Source: Acholoe squamosa
Taxonomy: Eukaryota; Annelida; Polychaeta; Phyllodocida; Polynoidae
Direction: 5' to 3'
Assembly: GCA_949317995.1 (NCBI GenBank)
Contig: OX439052.1
Span: 43,892,599-43,956,598, forward strand
DNA: 64,000 nt
Under the pieces are notes generated by a model. It had not been told where the DNA came from, searched no databases, and saw only the letters and a program-made list of their open reading frames with translations. A program made the translations under genes and the position numbers. This document shows, one piece after another, positions 42,441 through 53,743 of this stretch. The first letter of the stretch is position 1; each line of letters opens with the position of its first letter.

Positions 42441-42691
42441 AGGGCCGCTAATGCATTCATGCATCATGCCCATTGGTCGTCATGATGCATGAATGCAGCC
42501 CTGGCGAGGAACTCACCATGGCTACATTCATGCCTCATGCCGACCCTAAAAGATCGATACACAAATTCATCGAGGGTCAACATGATGCTCCAATGAAGTG
42601 CTGGTGAGCAGTCTCACCAGCACTTCATTGGTGCATCATGACGACCAATGGGCATGATGCATCAATGCATCAGCGGCCCCTAAAGGATTAA
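42437..42691. mobile_element. P-family copy, third of run, well preserved
   Basis: AAGGGCCGCTAATGCATTCA to CAGCGGCCCCTAAAGGATTAA. H1 has perfect 19-bp arms (42590-42608, 42613-42631) with a CAGT loop; the stem carries GGTGAG opposite CTCACC where most copies have GGCGAG opposite CTCGCC. Confidence 0.88.
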
Positions 42692-42846
42692 CTGCCCCCA
42701 CCCTATAACAGTGAAGGTGGGTGGGGTTGGGGTTTAGTATGGTATACGGGACATGAAGTGCACAGGGCACATAATAAAGGTGCTCGTCTAGAAGCAGTAA
42801 ACTACTGATCGTACGCCTTTACCTTACAGCGCAGGTCTTCACAGGG

Positions 42847-43135
42847 TTAACCCTTTCCATGCCAATAAGTGCTGCCTTTGAAATAATGTCGGAATCCTTG
42901 TCCCAAAGTTGCCAGAGATCCATCGCTATTTCCGCAGAGGTTCCTTGTATCAGCATACTGCCACCTGGGGTTTCTTGTAAAAACTACATTAGTTAACTGC
43001 AATGCAGTTATGGCGGCTCACTGTTCAGTTTTACGAGCATCCCTGGTAGATTCAATGTTAATTTTTTTACATTCATTTTACAGATCATCATGGCAACCAA
43101 TGGGTATGGTGCAGGAGTGGCACATAAAGGGTTAA
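42847..43135. mobile_element. P-family ends around a nested K element
   Basis: TTAACCCTTTCCATGCC at left; ATCATCATGGCAACCAATGG and CACATAAAGGGTTAA at right. Nearly all of the interior has been replaced by K. Confidence 0.7.
42885..43082 (-). mobile_element. K-family element nested in P
   Basis: TCGGAATCCTTGTCCCAAAG, GTTGCCAGAGATCCATCGC, TACTGCCACCTGGGG and GAGCATCCCTGGTAGATTC are K in minus orientation; the right end reads TTTTACAG. Confidence 0.7.
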
Positions 43136-44128
43136 AGGGTTATAGCCAATCCTACACCAGACTTAATGTCTATACGATCCCTGCAAACATCACATCATCT
43201 CACTGTCATAAGGTTTATGGTGTCACAAAGTAGTGACCCGGATGATGCAGGGCAGGAAGTGGACATTACTCGGGAATTCTTAGAACAGTGTTGACTGGAC
43301 ATGTCCTGAATAATCCTTGTACTAGTTCTACATGTTTATTTGCGTCTATCTGAATATTAACAGCAATTACAGGGTTTTGTCACACTTTGGTCTGTAAGTG
43401 GAGTCTTAGTTTTTCTAGCTCTTGAGGAAGGTCATTTCTTAGATAGGTGAAGTATTCTTCACAGCATTGTGGTTAGCGGAACATTTTGCCAAATATAAAA
43501 TATTGCTTCACACCACGTGATAATTTCTACGCTTAGTAGAGCTCATTGCATTGCATTGATGTTATGTGCTGTACATGGAAAAGGATGGCCTGGGGGACAG
43601 ACTGTATGAACCTCAATACAGTACAGCTCATTTATTATAATGGTTATAAGGGACTGACTGACCAATGTGCTTTATTCTCCATAACTCCTATTGGACAGTA
43701 TCACACATAATCTACACAGTATCAACATCATTGCTTTGACAAATAGAGAAAGGTACACCCAGGCGAATTGGGTCTGTGAAGCGAAATGAGATAATCGTAA
43801 TAAGAGTGAACCTTTGTATTTATTTCATGTTATTCTTGTAAAAAATATTCAAAATTCTCTTAAAATGAGAAAGTGATAATTTTCATGTTTATGACTATCT
43901 TGGGTGCGTGCTGTTACTGTCCGTGAGATATAGGGAGGTTTATGTCATTACATGGCGGGGGGGGGGGATGAGATATAGAGCTCATAGATTAAACTCATTG
44001 GGCGTCCATATGTGACTGTACCCAACATGAAATAAATTGCAGGAATCATTCTGATACTTTATAGCAGTGCAGTAGAGCATTGCATACAGCGCAGGCGAGT
44101 CTTAAACATGAGGTGCACCTTATTTGCA
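43136..44128. other. Unassigned non-coding stretch
   Basis: A G run at 43958-43968. No gene or family repeat recognised. Confidence 0.35.
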
Positions 44129-44348
44129 CACTGTTGTATTGTGAGAAATAACTATTGAATCTACCAGGCATTTTTATAAAACCAAACAGTGATTTACTGT
44201 AATTGTATTGCAGTAAAGAAGTGTAGTTTCTACACTGAAGCCCCAGATGGCAGCACAACAGCTGTAGGAATTTTCATGAAAATAGCGATGAATCTCTGGC
44301 AGCTTTGGAACAAGGAGTTCGTTATTTTGACAACATGTTCTTACAGTG
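44129..44348 (+). mobile_element. K-family element, complete (220 bp)
   Basis: CACTGTTGTATTGTGAGAAA at left and ACATGTTCTTACAGTG at right, with AACTATTGAATCTACCAGGC and AAGCCCCAGATGGCAGCAC inside. Flank TA on the right (GTGTATGATG) but not on the left. Confidence 0.8.
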
Positions 44349-44782
44349 TATGATGACACAGTGTGTGGGGGTAAGGCCTAATCCTAACACCATCTCTTCT
44401 GTGTAATTTGTATCTTGTTAATTACCAACAGTAATCAGCCTACCCTTAATGACGATCTGCATAATCACTTAACTCTTTCTACCTTAATTACATCCTACCA
44501 AAAATAAAACCCCATTAAAAAACACAATTTATTTCATGAGAAAAAAGGGTTAGAAATCACTCGCTTTATACCTAAGGGTATTCTCATTGATTCCCAGTGA
44601 AAAAAGGAACACGGATATCACTTGTGATTGTAGAGGGGAAATGAAAATGGATTTTGGCGGGAAGGAAGGTGTGGAAGTCGTCTGCCGTGAGATGATGGAA
44701 GGTGGCGAGTGTTAGATACCACTGATTAATGGGAGACGCAGCGTGATTAACGTGAGAAGGGGCGAGATTTGCTTAGACCATT

Positions 44783-45020
44783 CAGGGCCACATGATGCCT
44801 TCTGATACAAGTTTCTTTGTCTCAATGATGCGCCAATGCAGTGCTGCCTAATAGTAGACTTACTTGCACTTCATCATACTGACATTTCTGGAATGCATTG
44901 ATACTGTAGGTTTGACATGATACATGATTGGTGAGTAACTCGCCAGCATTCCAACGATGCATCATTACTGCCCAATGCCATGATGCATTAAGGCAGCATG
45001 CGGGCATCAATGTGCTAACG
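44783..45020. mobile_element. P-family copy, decayed
   Basis: CAATGATGCGCCAATGCAG, TTGCACTTCATCATACTGAC, GGTGAGTAACTCGCCAGC and CAATGCCATGATGCATTAAG in order. Confidence 0.55.
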
Positions 45021-45394
45021 TGTGAAGGGGCGAGATGTAGGTTTGGACACGCTGTAGGGTGTTTTATTGGGGGAGGTTGGAGGATGTGGTCATTAGATGC
45101 ATTGTGGGTTGGTTATACAGCTTGTATATTAATTTAATTAGGCAATATTTCTTTACATTGTACCTCTGTGTCATAATGTACCAGTGTTTTACAGAATTAC
45201 CTTTGTAAACTAACACTGGATCAGAGATCCAGCACACGTTTAGAGAGAGACCACTACAGTACCTGATTCCTGGACCAAACAGGACCAGTACTCATTCAAG
45301 ACCACCCAAGACAAGCTTGCTATTACCATATCAATAACATTGGGGCACTGAGTATAAACCAATTCAGTGCTTCTCCTCGGCATTTGCATCATAC

Positions 45395-45600
45395 CTACCA
45401 TAATACCTTGCGTATAAGGTGCACCCTGCCTACAAGACACACCTGAACTTGAGAGAAAAAAATCTATTTGACATCCTGAGATAGTTTTCAGGCACTTTAG
45501 CCCTATTCCATAATACCCCCGTCTATAAGGTGCGCCCCTAACATTTGCTGATGCTATATGGTGCACTTGGGGGGGGGGGTCTATCCCCATGCTTTTATAA
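45395..45600. mobile_element. T-family element
   Basis: TGCGTATAAGGTGCACCCTG and GTCTATAAGGTGCGCCCC are two successive T phrases about 110 bp apart. A 189-codon minus frame spans this repeat and shows no known domain. Confidence 0.55.
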
Positions 45601-46196
45601 CCCTGACTTGGGACTGGACTGGTTCCAGTGAGTGTCATGTACATGCTGATGTCAGTCATATCTGGTTCTGATCTTGCAGCCACGTCTGTTCCCGTCAAGT
45701 CAGGCAGTTTAGAAGCATTGCTACCCATTTGAATATTGCGAGATATTCCGAGATCTGAACTGTCATGGCCGTGCATACATGATAAACAAGAAACCTTGGT
45801 ATTATCCACGTCTCATACATAGGTTTTTACGGAACAATTTCCGGGTAATTCTAAGCTCATTAGCTGGTGTCCTCTCCCATTAGCTCTGTGGATATCCATT
45901 GTCACAGGCACAGCAATAACAAGCATAAAAAACACACACAAAATGTATACCATAAAAAAGGGCCTGTAAAACCTACAGTCACTCCTAGCTGTTTTTACCC
46001 CCACTTTGTGTCTAAGGGAAGATGCTCTCTGGGGGGATATATATGATACTGTATTGATGCAATGCTAATTGTTTTGATATATTTTTTGATGACCACAGCT
46101 GTGTTTTGTACTTGGATTACTTTCTTTTCATATACATTTTCATTACAACCCTTGAAGGGTAAAGTTGTGTTTTAAAGCATAATTGGCCTTTGTTAG

Positions 46197-46523
46197 TAGG
46201 GAGTGATCATTTTTTAACAACAGTGGGGGGGGGGCTGGTGGGTTTGCGCGCGGATGCGCGGAAAAGATTTCGACCCCCCTCTTGATGGGGTAAAATTTTT
46301 TCGACCCCCCCATAAGGGGCAAAAAACACGCATGAACGTCCCCTTTTAGCCTATAGTAATGCGCAGGGTTTTCCACTGAATACAGGTGAAATTATTTTGG
46401 CACCGCCATCAGAGGTGTTGAAAAAATTCTGACCCCCCCGGTCAAGGGGTTGAAAAAATTCTGACCCCTTTTCAAACCCACCATCCCCCCCCCCCCAGTT
46501 GTTAAAAAATGATCACTCCCTTA
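46197..46523. mobile_element. G-family element, complete
   Basis: TAGGGAGTGATCATTTTTTA at left, mirrored at right with CACTCCCTTA. In reverse orientation relative to the 33.6-kb copy: GGACGTTC-type phrase appears as GAACGTCCCCTTTTAGCC. Confidence 0.88.
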
Positions 46524-46746
46524 GGATATATGTATTTATCTCAAGTTAAATACGCGAGCCCCATAGGCTTAACCAAGAAATTCCGTATCACACCCCCAGT
46601 GTGATAACCCTTCCCCATATCACACTCCCAGGGAAACATCCAAAAAGGGCAAATAACTGATGATAAAATCATATCTAATGCCAAATAAATGGAATTTTGA
46701 AAGTATCTGACTAAATTAATTTGAGATAAATACAAAGGAGCACTCG

Positions 46747-46814
46747 AATTGGTCAGCACTGAGGATTATCCCACTTGGCTTCGCCTCATGCGATAAGCCT
46801 CAGTGCTGACCAAT
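46747..46814. repeat. 68-bp hairpin
   Basis: AATTGGTCAGCACTGAGG and CCTCAGTGCTGACCAATT are exact 18-bp inverted arms around 32 bp that also pair in part (TTATCCCA / TGCGATAA). It does not recur in the window. It has the size of a small RNA precursor, but that is only a shape argument. Confidence 0.8.
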
Positions 46815-46831
46815 TCTTGTGCACGCAGTCC

Positions 46832-46985
46832 TCGGGAGTAACTCATCATCACTGCAATAGTGCATCATGATGCCTCCACCCTGATGATACAGTCCTGAAA
46901 GGCCATCATGATACACTAATGCATTGCTGATGAGTAACTCACCACTGCTGCATTGGGGTATCATGACAACAAAAGCATTGGTAAA
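46832..46985. mobile_element. P-family decayed copy
   Basis: GGAGTAACTCATCATCACTG, GATACACTAATGCATTGCTG and ATGAGTAACTCACC with GCTGCATTGGGGTATCATG. Confidence 0.5.
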
Positions 46986-47166
46986 ACTGTTCTCGGTCAG
47001 GTAGATTTTTGCTAATCCTACACTTTAAAATCCTGCAAATGTATCTAACAAGAAATGCGGTTGTGACCGCGTAAAAAAATGCCTCCCGCCGTTAATGTCG
47101 GTATTCAGTAATTTTGTATTGTGAGACCTCATCACATGGGGCAAATGCAATCATCATAGCGCACTC

Positions 47167-47201
47167 CCGTACCGCTTCGCGGTACCGCCGCTACGCGGCA
47201 T
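47167..47201. repeat. GC-rich double palindrome
   Basis: GTACCGCTTCGCGGTAC and GCCGCTACGCGGC lie side by side in AT-rich surroundings: two small, perfect, very GC-rich stems. Not seen elsewhere in the window. Confidence 0.75.
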
Positions 47202-47604
47202 AGGAGGCGCTAAAAAATTTGGTCAGATTTGCTAATTCTTGCTCAAACGATGGCATTGGAACCAGTGTTTAAGTACCACAAAGGCTTATAATTTTGTGAA
47301 GCATAACTGCTGCCATTGCAAGTAAATCGCCGCCTCTGCATTCTATCTCGAAGCTCCTCAGCCATGCATTAGCTGAGGCATGATGCCCCAGTCATGGTGC
47401 CCCCATGCATTAGTTGCATCATGCTTCCTTTCTGGGGTTAGTTTTTGGTTACATGTGGCTATGTTTTTGTGTTTGTGTTGTGAGATGGATATTGATTAAT
47501 TGGCTGAAGCCAGCAATATGAGCGGAATACAAATATCTGTGTGCAGCGGACCATGAAGTCAGGCTCTTGATGACACAGAGTTAATTACCACAGGATTAAT
47601 CCTG

Positions 47605-47827
47605 TAGGGTTTGTTTGATGCTTTATGTATCATGCCCATTGGCATATATGCAGCTTGGGAAAGTAAGTCACCAGGGCTACATTCATGAATTTTAACAAAC
47701 ATACCCGTTGAATCACAGCTAATCCCGCAGGGTCGGCATGATGCACCGATGAAGTGCTGGTGCTCGGTGCATCAGGTCAACTAATGGCAATGATGTGCTT
47801 CTACATTACCAGCCCTTAAAGGGTTTA
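47605..47827. mobile_element. P-family copy, decayed
   Basis: GTATCATGCCCATTGGC, CACCAGGGCTACATTCATG, GCAGGGTCGGCATGATGC, ACCGATGAAGTGCTGGTG; ends CAGCCCTTAAAGGGTTTA. Confidence 0.65.
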
Positions 47828-48095
47828 TGGTTTACCCTAACAACACTCACAAACACAGACAAAAACTAGCTGTCTCATTACCAGGAAGTACTTTTTATTT
47901 AAAGTAAAATAGTTCAGATGTTATTGACAAAAGACTTGTCTTAAGAAATTGTCTTAAAGATTTAGAAAGAAATTACAAAAACCTGCTGGGGGGGGGGAGA
48001 TTTAGGCAGGCGAATATTCAGGGCTGTAGACATTACTTATATCACAAATATGTTTCCATGATAGCAGGCATAGTTCATGCAGCCAGATATCATTT

Positions 48096-48281
48096 TCAAA
48101 GCTGCAAAAAAGAACTTCTGCAGAAGACAAATTCCAAACTCCGACACTGGTCTACGGACACCCAAAGATTCGCTTGCGGCATTTTGGCGGGAAAGCTGCA
48201 GGGATTATTGGTGGTAGCCACAGCCACCATTCCTAGGCAGGCAAGCAGAAAGAATACCTCATGCACCTTCATTTCGCTCAT
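48096..48281 (-). CDS. Short frame with signal peptide; possible secreted-protein exon
   Basis: Not recognised. Sixty-one codons on the minus strand. The N-terminus MSEMKVHE is followed by a 14-residue hydrophobic core (VFFLLACLGMVAVA) and a small-residue site (AVA then TT), a textbook signal peptide. The rest (TTNNPCSFPAKMPQ...) holds four Cys. The second ATG (codon 4) has a purine at -3 and may be the real start. It could be exon 1 of a secreted protein or a chance frame; no next exon or clear donor was found. The plus-strand frame over it (48058-48294) looks like its shadow. Confidence 0.28.
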   Translation of the reverse strand: MSEMKVHEVFFLLACLGMVAVATTNNPCSFPAKMPQANLWVSVDQCRSLEFVFCRSSFLQL

Positions 48282-48699
48282 CCATTCTGATTAAACGTTT
48301 AGATTTGGTATTCCTGTCGGGAGTCAGTCCTTGTCGGGAGTATTCCGTGTGCGCCGAGCCATGGCCGCAATGCACAGGAATGCCTGATATCACGTGGTAT
48401 TATGTACATTTCACTGGGCAGGCTAAATGTCTGCTGGCAAGAAAATTGGACAGGAAATCACAGTGGGCACTCAGCGTAAAAGTTGAGTATGGTTTTCTTT
48501 TTCAAAGTCGGAGAAGCGAGAGATGTTGTTTTGGAGCATGTCATTGCTGACATCTTAGCAACCCTTTCACTGATATTATATTTCAAAACCGTTATACATT
48601 AAAATACTTGCCCTCTTATTCACATCACATTCCATCTGTCAACACTTTCAAGGCTCTATGGTGCTGCAATGTTCCTTGATCAACTTAGTGCCTATTTGC

Positions 48700-48890
48700 A
48701 CTGCTGATGCAAAGCATCACCATAACTGTGTCACTGTGTCATCCCTACCCTTCCCAAGTGTATCAATCCTACAGCGTTGGCATGATGCAGGAATGTTCAC
48801 TCATGAGTTACTCACCATGGCTGCATTCATGCATCATGACGACCAATGGGCATGATGCGTTAATACACCATGCGGCATCTATAGAGTTAG
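48700..48890. mobile_element. P-family copy, right half
   Basis: CAGCGTTGGCATGATGCAGG, CATGGCTGCATTCATGCATC and GACGACCAATGGGCATGATG. Left half not recognisable. Confidence 0.55.
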
Positions 48891-49202
48891 GGTGGTGAGT
48901 GATGAGGGGATGGGGGTGCGGAGGCTGAGGTTTGGGCAGTGAGGCGCAGAGCAGATAGATGACGTAAGCCGTGTGCGGATGCCATCAGAAGAACTCTGCA
49001 ATCAGCTGAAATAATCGCAAATTGAAATAACAAATTCCCTTGACTTTCCAGCACTCTCTTGCTCCTACTTCATGCCTGCCTCCATCCCTGCCACTGTCTT
49101 TCTTTAAATCAAAGCCTTGCTTTAACGCATTGAGCACCACAGCAGAAAGGAAGGGCGTATGAGCCCGCTGGCTAAATCTGCCATGAGACCTTAAACAGTA
49201 CT

Positions 49203-49325
49203 GAAATGCATCATGCCCTTTTCTTATCATGATGCATAAATGAAGCCCTGGTGAGTAACTTGTGGGAGTTAAAATGAAGGCATCATGCCATTTCTATAAG
49301 GCTGATACAGTGCATGATACCCTCT
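49203..49325. mobile_element. P-family remnant
   Basis: GAAATGCATCATGCCC, GATGCATAAATGAAGCCCTG and GGCATCATGCCATTTC only. Confidence 0.45.
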
Positions 49326-49704
49326 CAAGAAGCTGATTCATAGACAAAGGAGAATTAATCAATATGCATCATATTGCTCCTAGGTTTTTACACAACTTTT
49401 TTTGCAACTATTCTTATTTGCTCCTCTGCCATCGTCTGTCTTCTATCTAATGCATGGTTATTTGCACTGTTGTCCTTCCATCGCTTCCCATTTTCTCCAT
49501 CCAGTCCCATTTCCCCGCATCCAAGCTCTATACTTGGTGACCCAGATTGTCCCTGCATCTCATTTCATCACTCATTTACTTCAATAATGCATGGTTATTT
49601 GCACATACTTCCTTCAGCCTGGATCCCTAGGAATGTGTGGGGGTGGGGGGGGGGGTAGGGAGGAGGGTGTGGGAAGGAGGGTTGGGGATAATCAATGGCA
49701 AATC
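49326..49704. other. Non-coding stretch with a short internal repeat
   Basis: TAATGCATGGTTATTTGCAC occurs twice, 138 bp apart (49449 and 49587). A G-rich stretch follows at 49638-49680. Confidence 0.5.
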
Positions 49705-49915
49705 TATTATGCCTGAAAACCCTGCGTATAAGCCACACCCGCTTATAACCATGACTTTACGAGAATGCTATAGGCTGTAGATGTGGCTTGAAATGGTTGA
49801 CATTCCTTACTATAGTCTATATAAAAAAACAACACTTATAAGCCACGCCCTGGCTTCCTGGATACCCTATAAGCTTCAGTAAAACCCTGAAATGGCTTAT
49901 ATACAACATTTTACA
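49705..49915. mobile_element. T-family element
   Basis: AAAACCCTGCGTATAAGCCA, CACTTATAAGCCACGCCC and TGAAATGGCTTATATACAAC, in the same order as at 55.7 kb. Confidence 0.6.
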
Positions 49916-51650
49916 GTAGATGGATAAGGCCGTTTTATTCTAATAACTTGGATTACGGATCCGGCGATGTGATTTTTTTTCTTTTCTTTTTGCCGACCTC
50001 CAACGGGAATTTTAGAGTCTCTGACAAAGAAAAAAGTTTTTGTGATGAAAAAGGTATCTAACATCCATACAACCTTCGATTTCCTGCCTTCCAATGGTCA
50101 AAATGTTGCAATATTCCGACTTTTGACACCCTACAAAGTGGTTTTCCATGGATTTTATTTTTTTTTGCTCCCAGCGATGGCAAAAATTGCTGGTCAGATA
50201 GGGGGGTCAGTGAACTTCTTTTTAAAAAAATTTTTGCTGACAGCCGACCATACAGTTAGCTAAAAAATCCCGTAAACCAAGTTATTATAATTAGATGGCC
50301 TAATGAGTGTGTTGAGATGAGAGGGGTATGGGCAGTAGGGTGTGGCTAAATTATGTAGAACACAGGGGTACAAGGGCTCACTGCACACAGCACTTGATAA
50401 GGTCTGTGTGTCTGTACTTACTAATGATGGTGCGTTCAAGGACATCTACTGTATGACCCCAGCTATTTTTTTCCATCTCTACACAAATAGTGTAAATAAT
50501 GACATGCTTTTAAAAGCCCCTGGAAGGAGAAAATCAAGTACATTTTTGAAGGAAAGTAGGCTAAGCACACGTATCCAACATTTTGTCCAAAGTCCAATAA
50601 AAATGACAAAGAGGCCAAAATGCAAATCTATGCAAGCTATAATTGCCCTTTAACCTCACATCTAAAGCAAAATAAAATTGGTTAAATTTGGTATTTCACA
50701 CCAGCCTTACATTTCTAATATCTTACTTTAGACATATCCTCTTCAGCAAAACAAGCAGTATACATGTCAGTGCAGTGGCAAAAGATGTCAACATGACATA
50801 GATAATTTCTTCCCAGACTGCCCACCAAACCGCCTGGCCATGAACCTCTTCGCCAAGCATACCTTTTTATATTCCATCAATACATGGTGTTTTTATGGGG
50901 TTCCCGGGGGATGAAGCCTGTGAAAGATGGAGGAGAGGGTCAGAGGGGTGGGGTCAGGGGGATAGAGGTGGGAGGTGGTAGGTCATAGAGGTGGGTTATA
51001 ACTCAATGCGGAGAGAGATGTTATGGAAGTATCATGGCCCGTAGTCCCCGCATGGTGATTACGATGCCCACTTTATAGACTGGCCTATCACCTTTCTCCT
51101 ACCAAGTCACATGACCAATGGCCGCAAGTGCGGACTGCACTGACCAACTGACGCAGAATGGCAAATCTGGAAATCAATGTGTTTGATGATATTGAAAAAT
51201 GTGGGACTTTGCAGTTCAGTGACTAGAGTCTCTAATCAGACCTCCCCTCAATATACTATATACAAAGATTTATCTATTTTCCTAACTATACTGGGTATAC
51301 TGGGGGAATTATATATTCCCACAAAACTTCAACGGTGCTTCCGGCATCTCTAGCGAGTTATGCCCTAGGGGTGCATTTTTGCATCATAACTGGACATTAA
51401 TTTCGAGGCGATGGTTGGTCGTTAAAAGGGTTTACAGTCTGGCTTCAGGTCTTAGTTATGTGCCTTGTACATCAAAATGCTACTGTAGTTCCCTATACCG
51501 AGGTAGTGGATTGTCCTATAGGTGAAGCCATTGCTGAAGTTGATTACCAGAGATTATCACTGATAACAGCTATTACATGGGTAGTCTTGCCCTCCCCCCA
51601 AGAGGACCAAATCGTAGGGATTATTTCATTGGCTGATAATCAAACCATCT
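49916..51650. other. Unassigned non-coding stretch
   Basis: Several frames of 60-100 codons with no family resemblance. A P-like scrap near 51330-51432 (GTGCATTTTTGCATCATAAC, AAAAGGGTTTA). Confidence 0.35.
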
Positions 51651-51960
51651 AAGGGAGTGATCATTTTTTAACAACAGGGGGGGGCCGGTGGGTTTGAGGG
51701 GGGGGGTCAGAATTTTTTCAACCCCTTGACCGGGGGGGTCAGAATTTTTTCAACACCTCTGATAATTCAAAATAGTTCAGTGGAAAACCCCGCGCATTAC
51801 TATAGGCTAAAAGGGGACGTTCGCGCGCGATTTTTGTCCCTTATGGGGGGGGGTCGAAAAAATTTTACCCCCTCGAGGGGGGGGGTCGAAATTTTTTTCG
51901 CGCGTCCGCGCGCATACCCACCAGCCCCCCCCTGTTGTTAAAAAATGATCACTCCCTAAG
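51651..51960. mobile_element. G-family element, complete (310 bp)
   Basis: AAGGGAGTGATCATTTTTTA at left and AAAAATGATCACTCCCTAAG at right, with the internal phrase AGGGGACGTTCGCGCGCG. Among the best kept of the family; flanks CT|AAGGG and CCCT|AAG do not settle the target duplication. Confidence 0.9.
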
Positions 51961-52662
51961 TCAGTATATATCAGGCACAGCTAGACTTACGCCAGGTCCG
52001 CAATTTATACGGGGGAGGTTAGGGTAGGCAGCAACTCTTGCTTTTCCCCTACTCAAAAACTCTAGAAGGATGTGCACAGGGAACTGTTGTTGCCAGCCGT
52101 CTATATTTTATTTGTATCTTAGAAATCCATTGATTAGAACAGAATATGTTATTTCAAAGTTTTCTATCATTCCCATCAACTCTCTGTGTGTCTTTTATGC
52201 GGGAAGCATGGTTCTATGGTATTCTATGTCTCTACATTCTACATCTCGTCCCTTACATTGGCATCCGGTTCCCCATTCCTCTCTCTGTTCTTCAATGCCC
52301 TCTCAGCCATGCCTTTTGTGGCCCCTATGCCAGCACCTAATCTGATGCCATTAAAAGATTAGACAAACAAGGGCTAACTCCAACCCATCAGCCGGCACAT
52401 AGTAGCCAACCAATCAGCCGCGCTGTACTTGCCGCCAATTGGCAGCTCTAACCTCTGTTGTTCTAGCCACAGGCGGATCGTGACTGGCATTTTTTTAATC
52501 CCTCTTGCCGTTGGCAAGAGCAACAAGATTCTTGGTGTTATCCTCACAGGTTGCCTAGCAACAGTTGCCATGGGAACAGTTCATTACCACACAGCGACAC
52601 TTGTGTCCTGGGTGCTCGGCCATGAAGAGAACCTAACAAGGTGGCCCTCTGCTATTTCCGGA
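51961..52662. other. Unassigned non-coding stretch
   Basis: No family repeat; frames of up to 116 codons on the plus strand show no motif that I recognise. Confidence 0.35.
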
Positions 52663-52780
52663 TCAAAAATAGCCTCTATTATCGCTCACCTCAAAAACTC
52701 CCTATTATCACTCGCTTGGCATTCTACCCCCTTTATCACCCACCTCACAAGCTGCTGTATTATCACCCACCGGGTTTAAT
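52663..52780 (-). repeat. Minisatellite, reverse complement of the 8.8-kb array
   Basis: CCTCTATTATCGCTCACCTC, CCCTATTATCACTCGC and GTATTATCACCCACC are about four units of 25-30 bp. The same word on the other strand forms 8826-9025. Confidence 0.65.
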
Positions 52781-53743
52781 CAGGTTACTTCTTGGTACCT
52801 CGCTGATTGGTAACTTCAGACACAGCATTTCCTAGAATGCTTATGGTGGAGGGTTATTGTCAATGCTATTTTAGGTCCTTTCTCCCATTCCAGTATTGTA
52901 GAAGGGCTTCAGAGAAATTAAAGATAATCATTTTAGTTCCTAGAAAAAGATTTCTTTTCCATATTAACCACTGTGTGGCGATATTGCCATGATTCTGTTT
53001 TATTTATATTGATTGCAGAATTTGAGTTATCTTATAACTAGAGAGGCCAGTAGTGTTCCATAACTCATGTTTTCAATCTCAAGTACATTTCTTGAAATTG
53101 ATAATCTCTGTATAAAAACTCTCATGGCAAACATTGTACTGTTGCATTTTACCAGCAGACTTTGAATTTAGAGGCTTTGTTCTTTTGTTGGAACCAGTTT
53201 TAAGACAGTGTTGAAAGTGCTGATGCCCACTGAAATTAGACCTTGAACAAGTATTTTGTATGAGGTCCCGGGGTATTCAAATATATCAGCACTGTGATGC
53301 TTATTATGTTAGTGGAACTTAATAAATATCAGGAACTTCTCTGATATTTGCTGACATAAATAAGACAGAGTGAGTCTCGTAAAGGAAAAAAAAGACAACA
53401 ACAAAAAGCATCCATATAATAATGAAATATGAATAAACACTGCCAGAGCCATTTTGAAATCTGATATGACCTTGAGCCAAGTATTATGAAAAATGAGTTT
53501 TGGAATAGCAAAGGTAGTTGTGCCTCAGGCCGCAACCAGAATCCTCAATGCTTGTCCCTGCGCCCCACTCCTACCCCGCTTGCCCTCACAACACCTCCCA
53601 AGTACCTGCATCCTCCTGGGCACTGCACTGCTCAGGGACAGTGATGTAGTTGCCTTAGCAACACCTTTGATGTTACCATGGTTACAGCCCCACTGCAGCT
53701 TAAGAACAGGGCAACTGGAACAACAAGAGGGTCTAAAGGCAGT
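52781..53743. other. Unassigned non-coding stretch
   Basis: No repeat or gene recognised. Confidence 0.35.

Noticed and set aside
45240..45809. Longest frame (189 codons, minus strand)
   Set aside because: It crosses T-family repeat phrases twice and a G run. No domain, splice or start-context support.
52070..52345. Pair of plus-strand frames with Cys and Ser-rich peptides at 52.07-52.35 kb
   Set aside because: No signal peptide of good quality, no family resemblance, and two frames are equally open.
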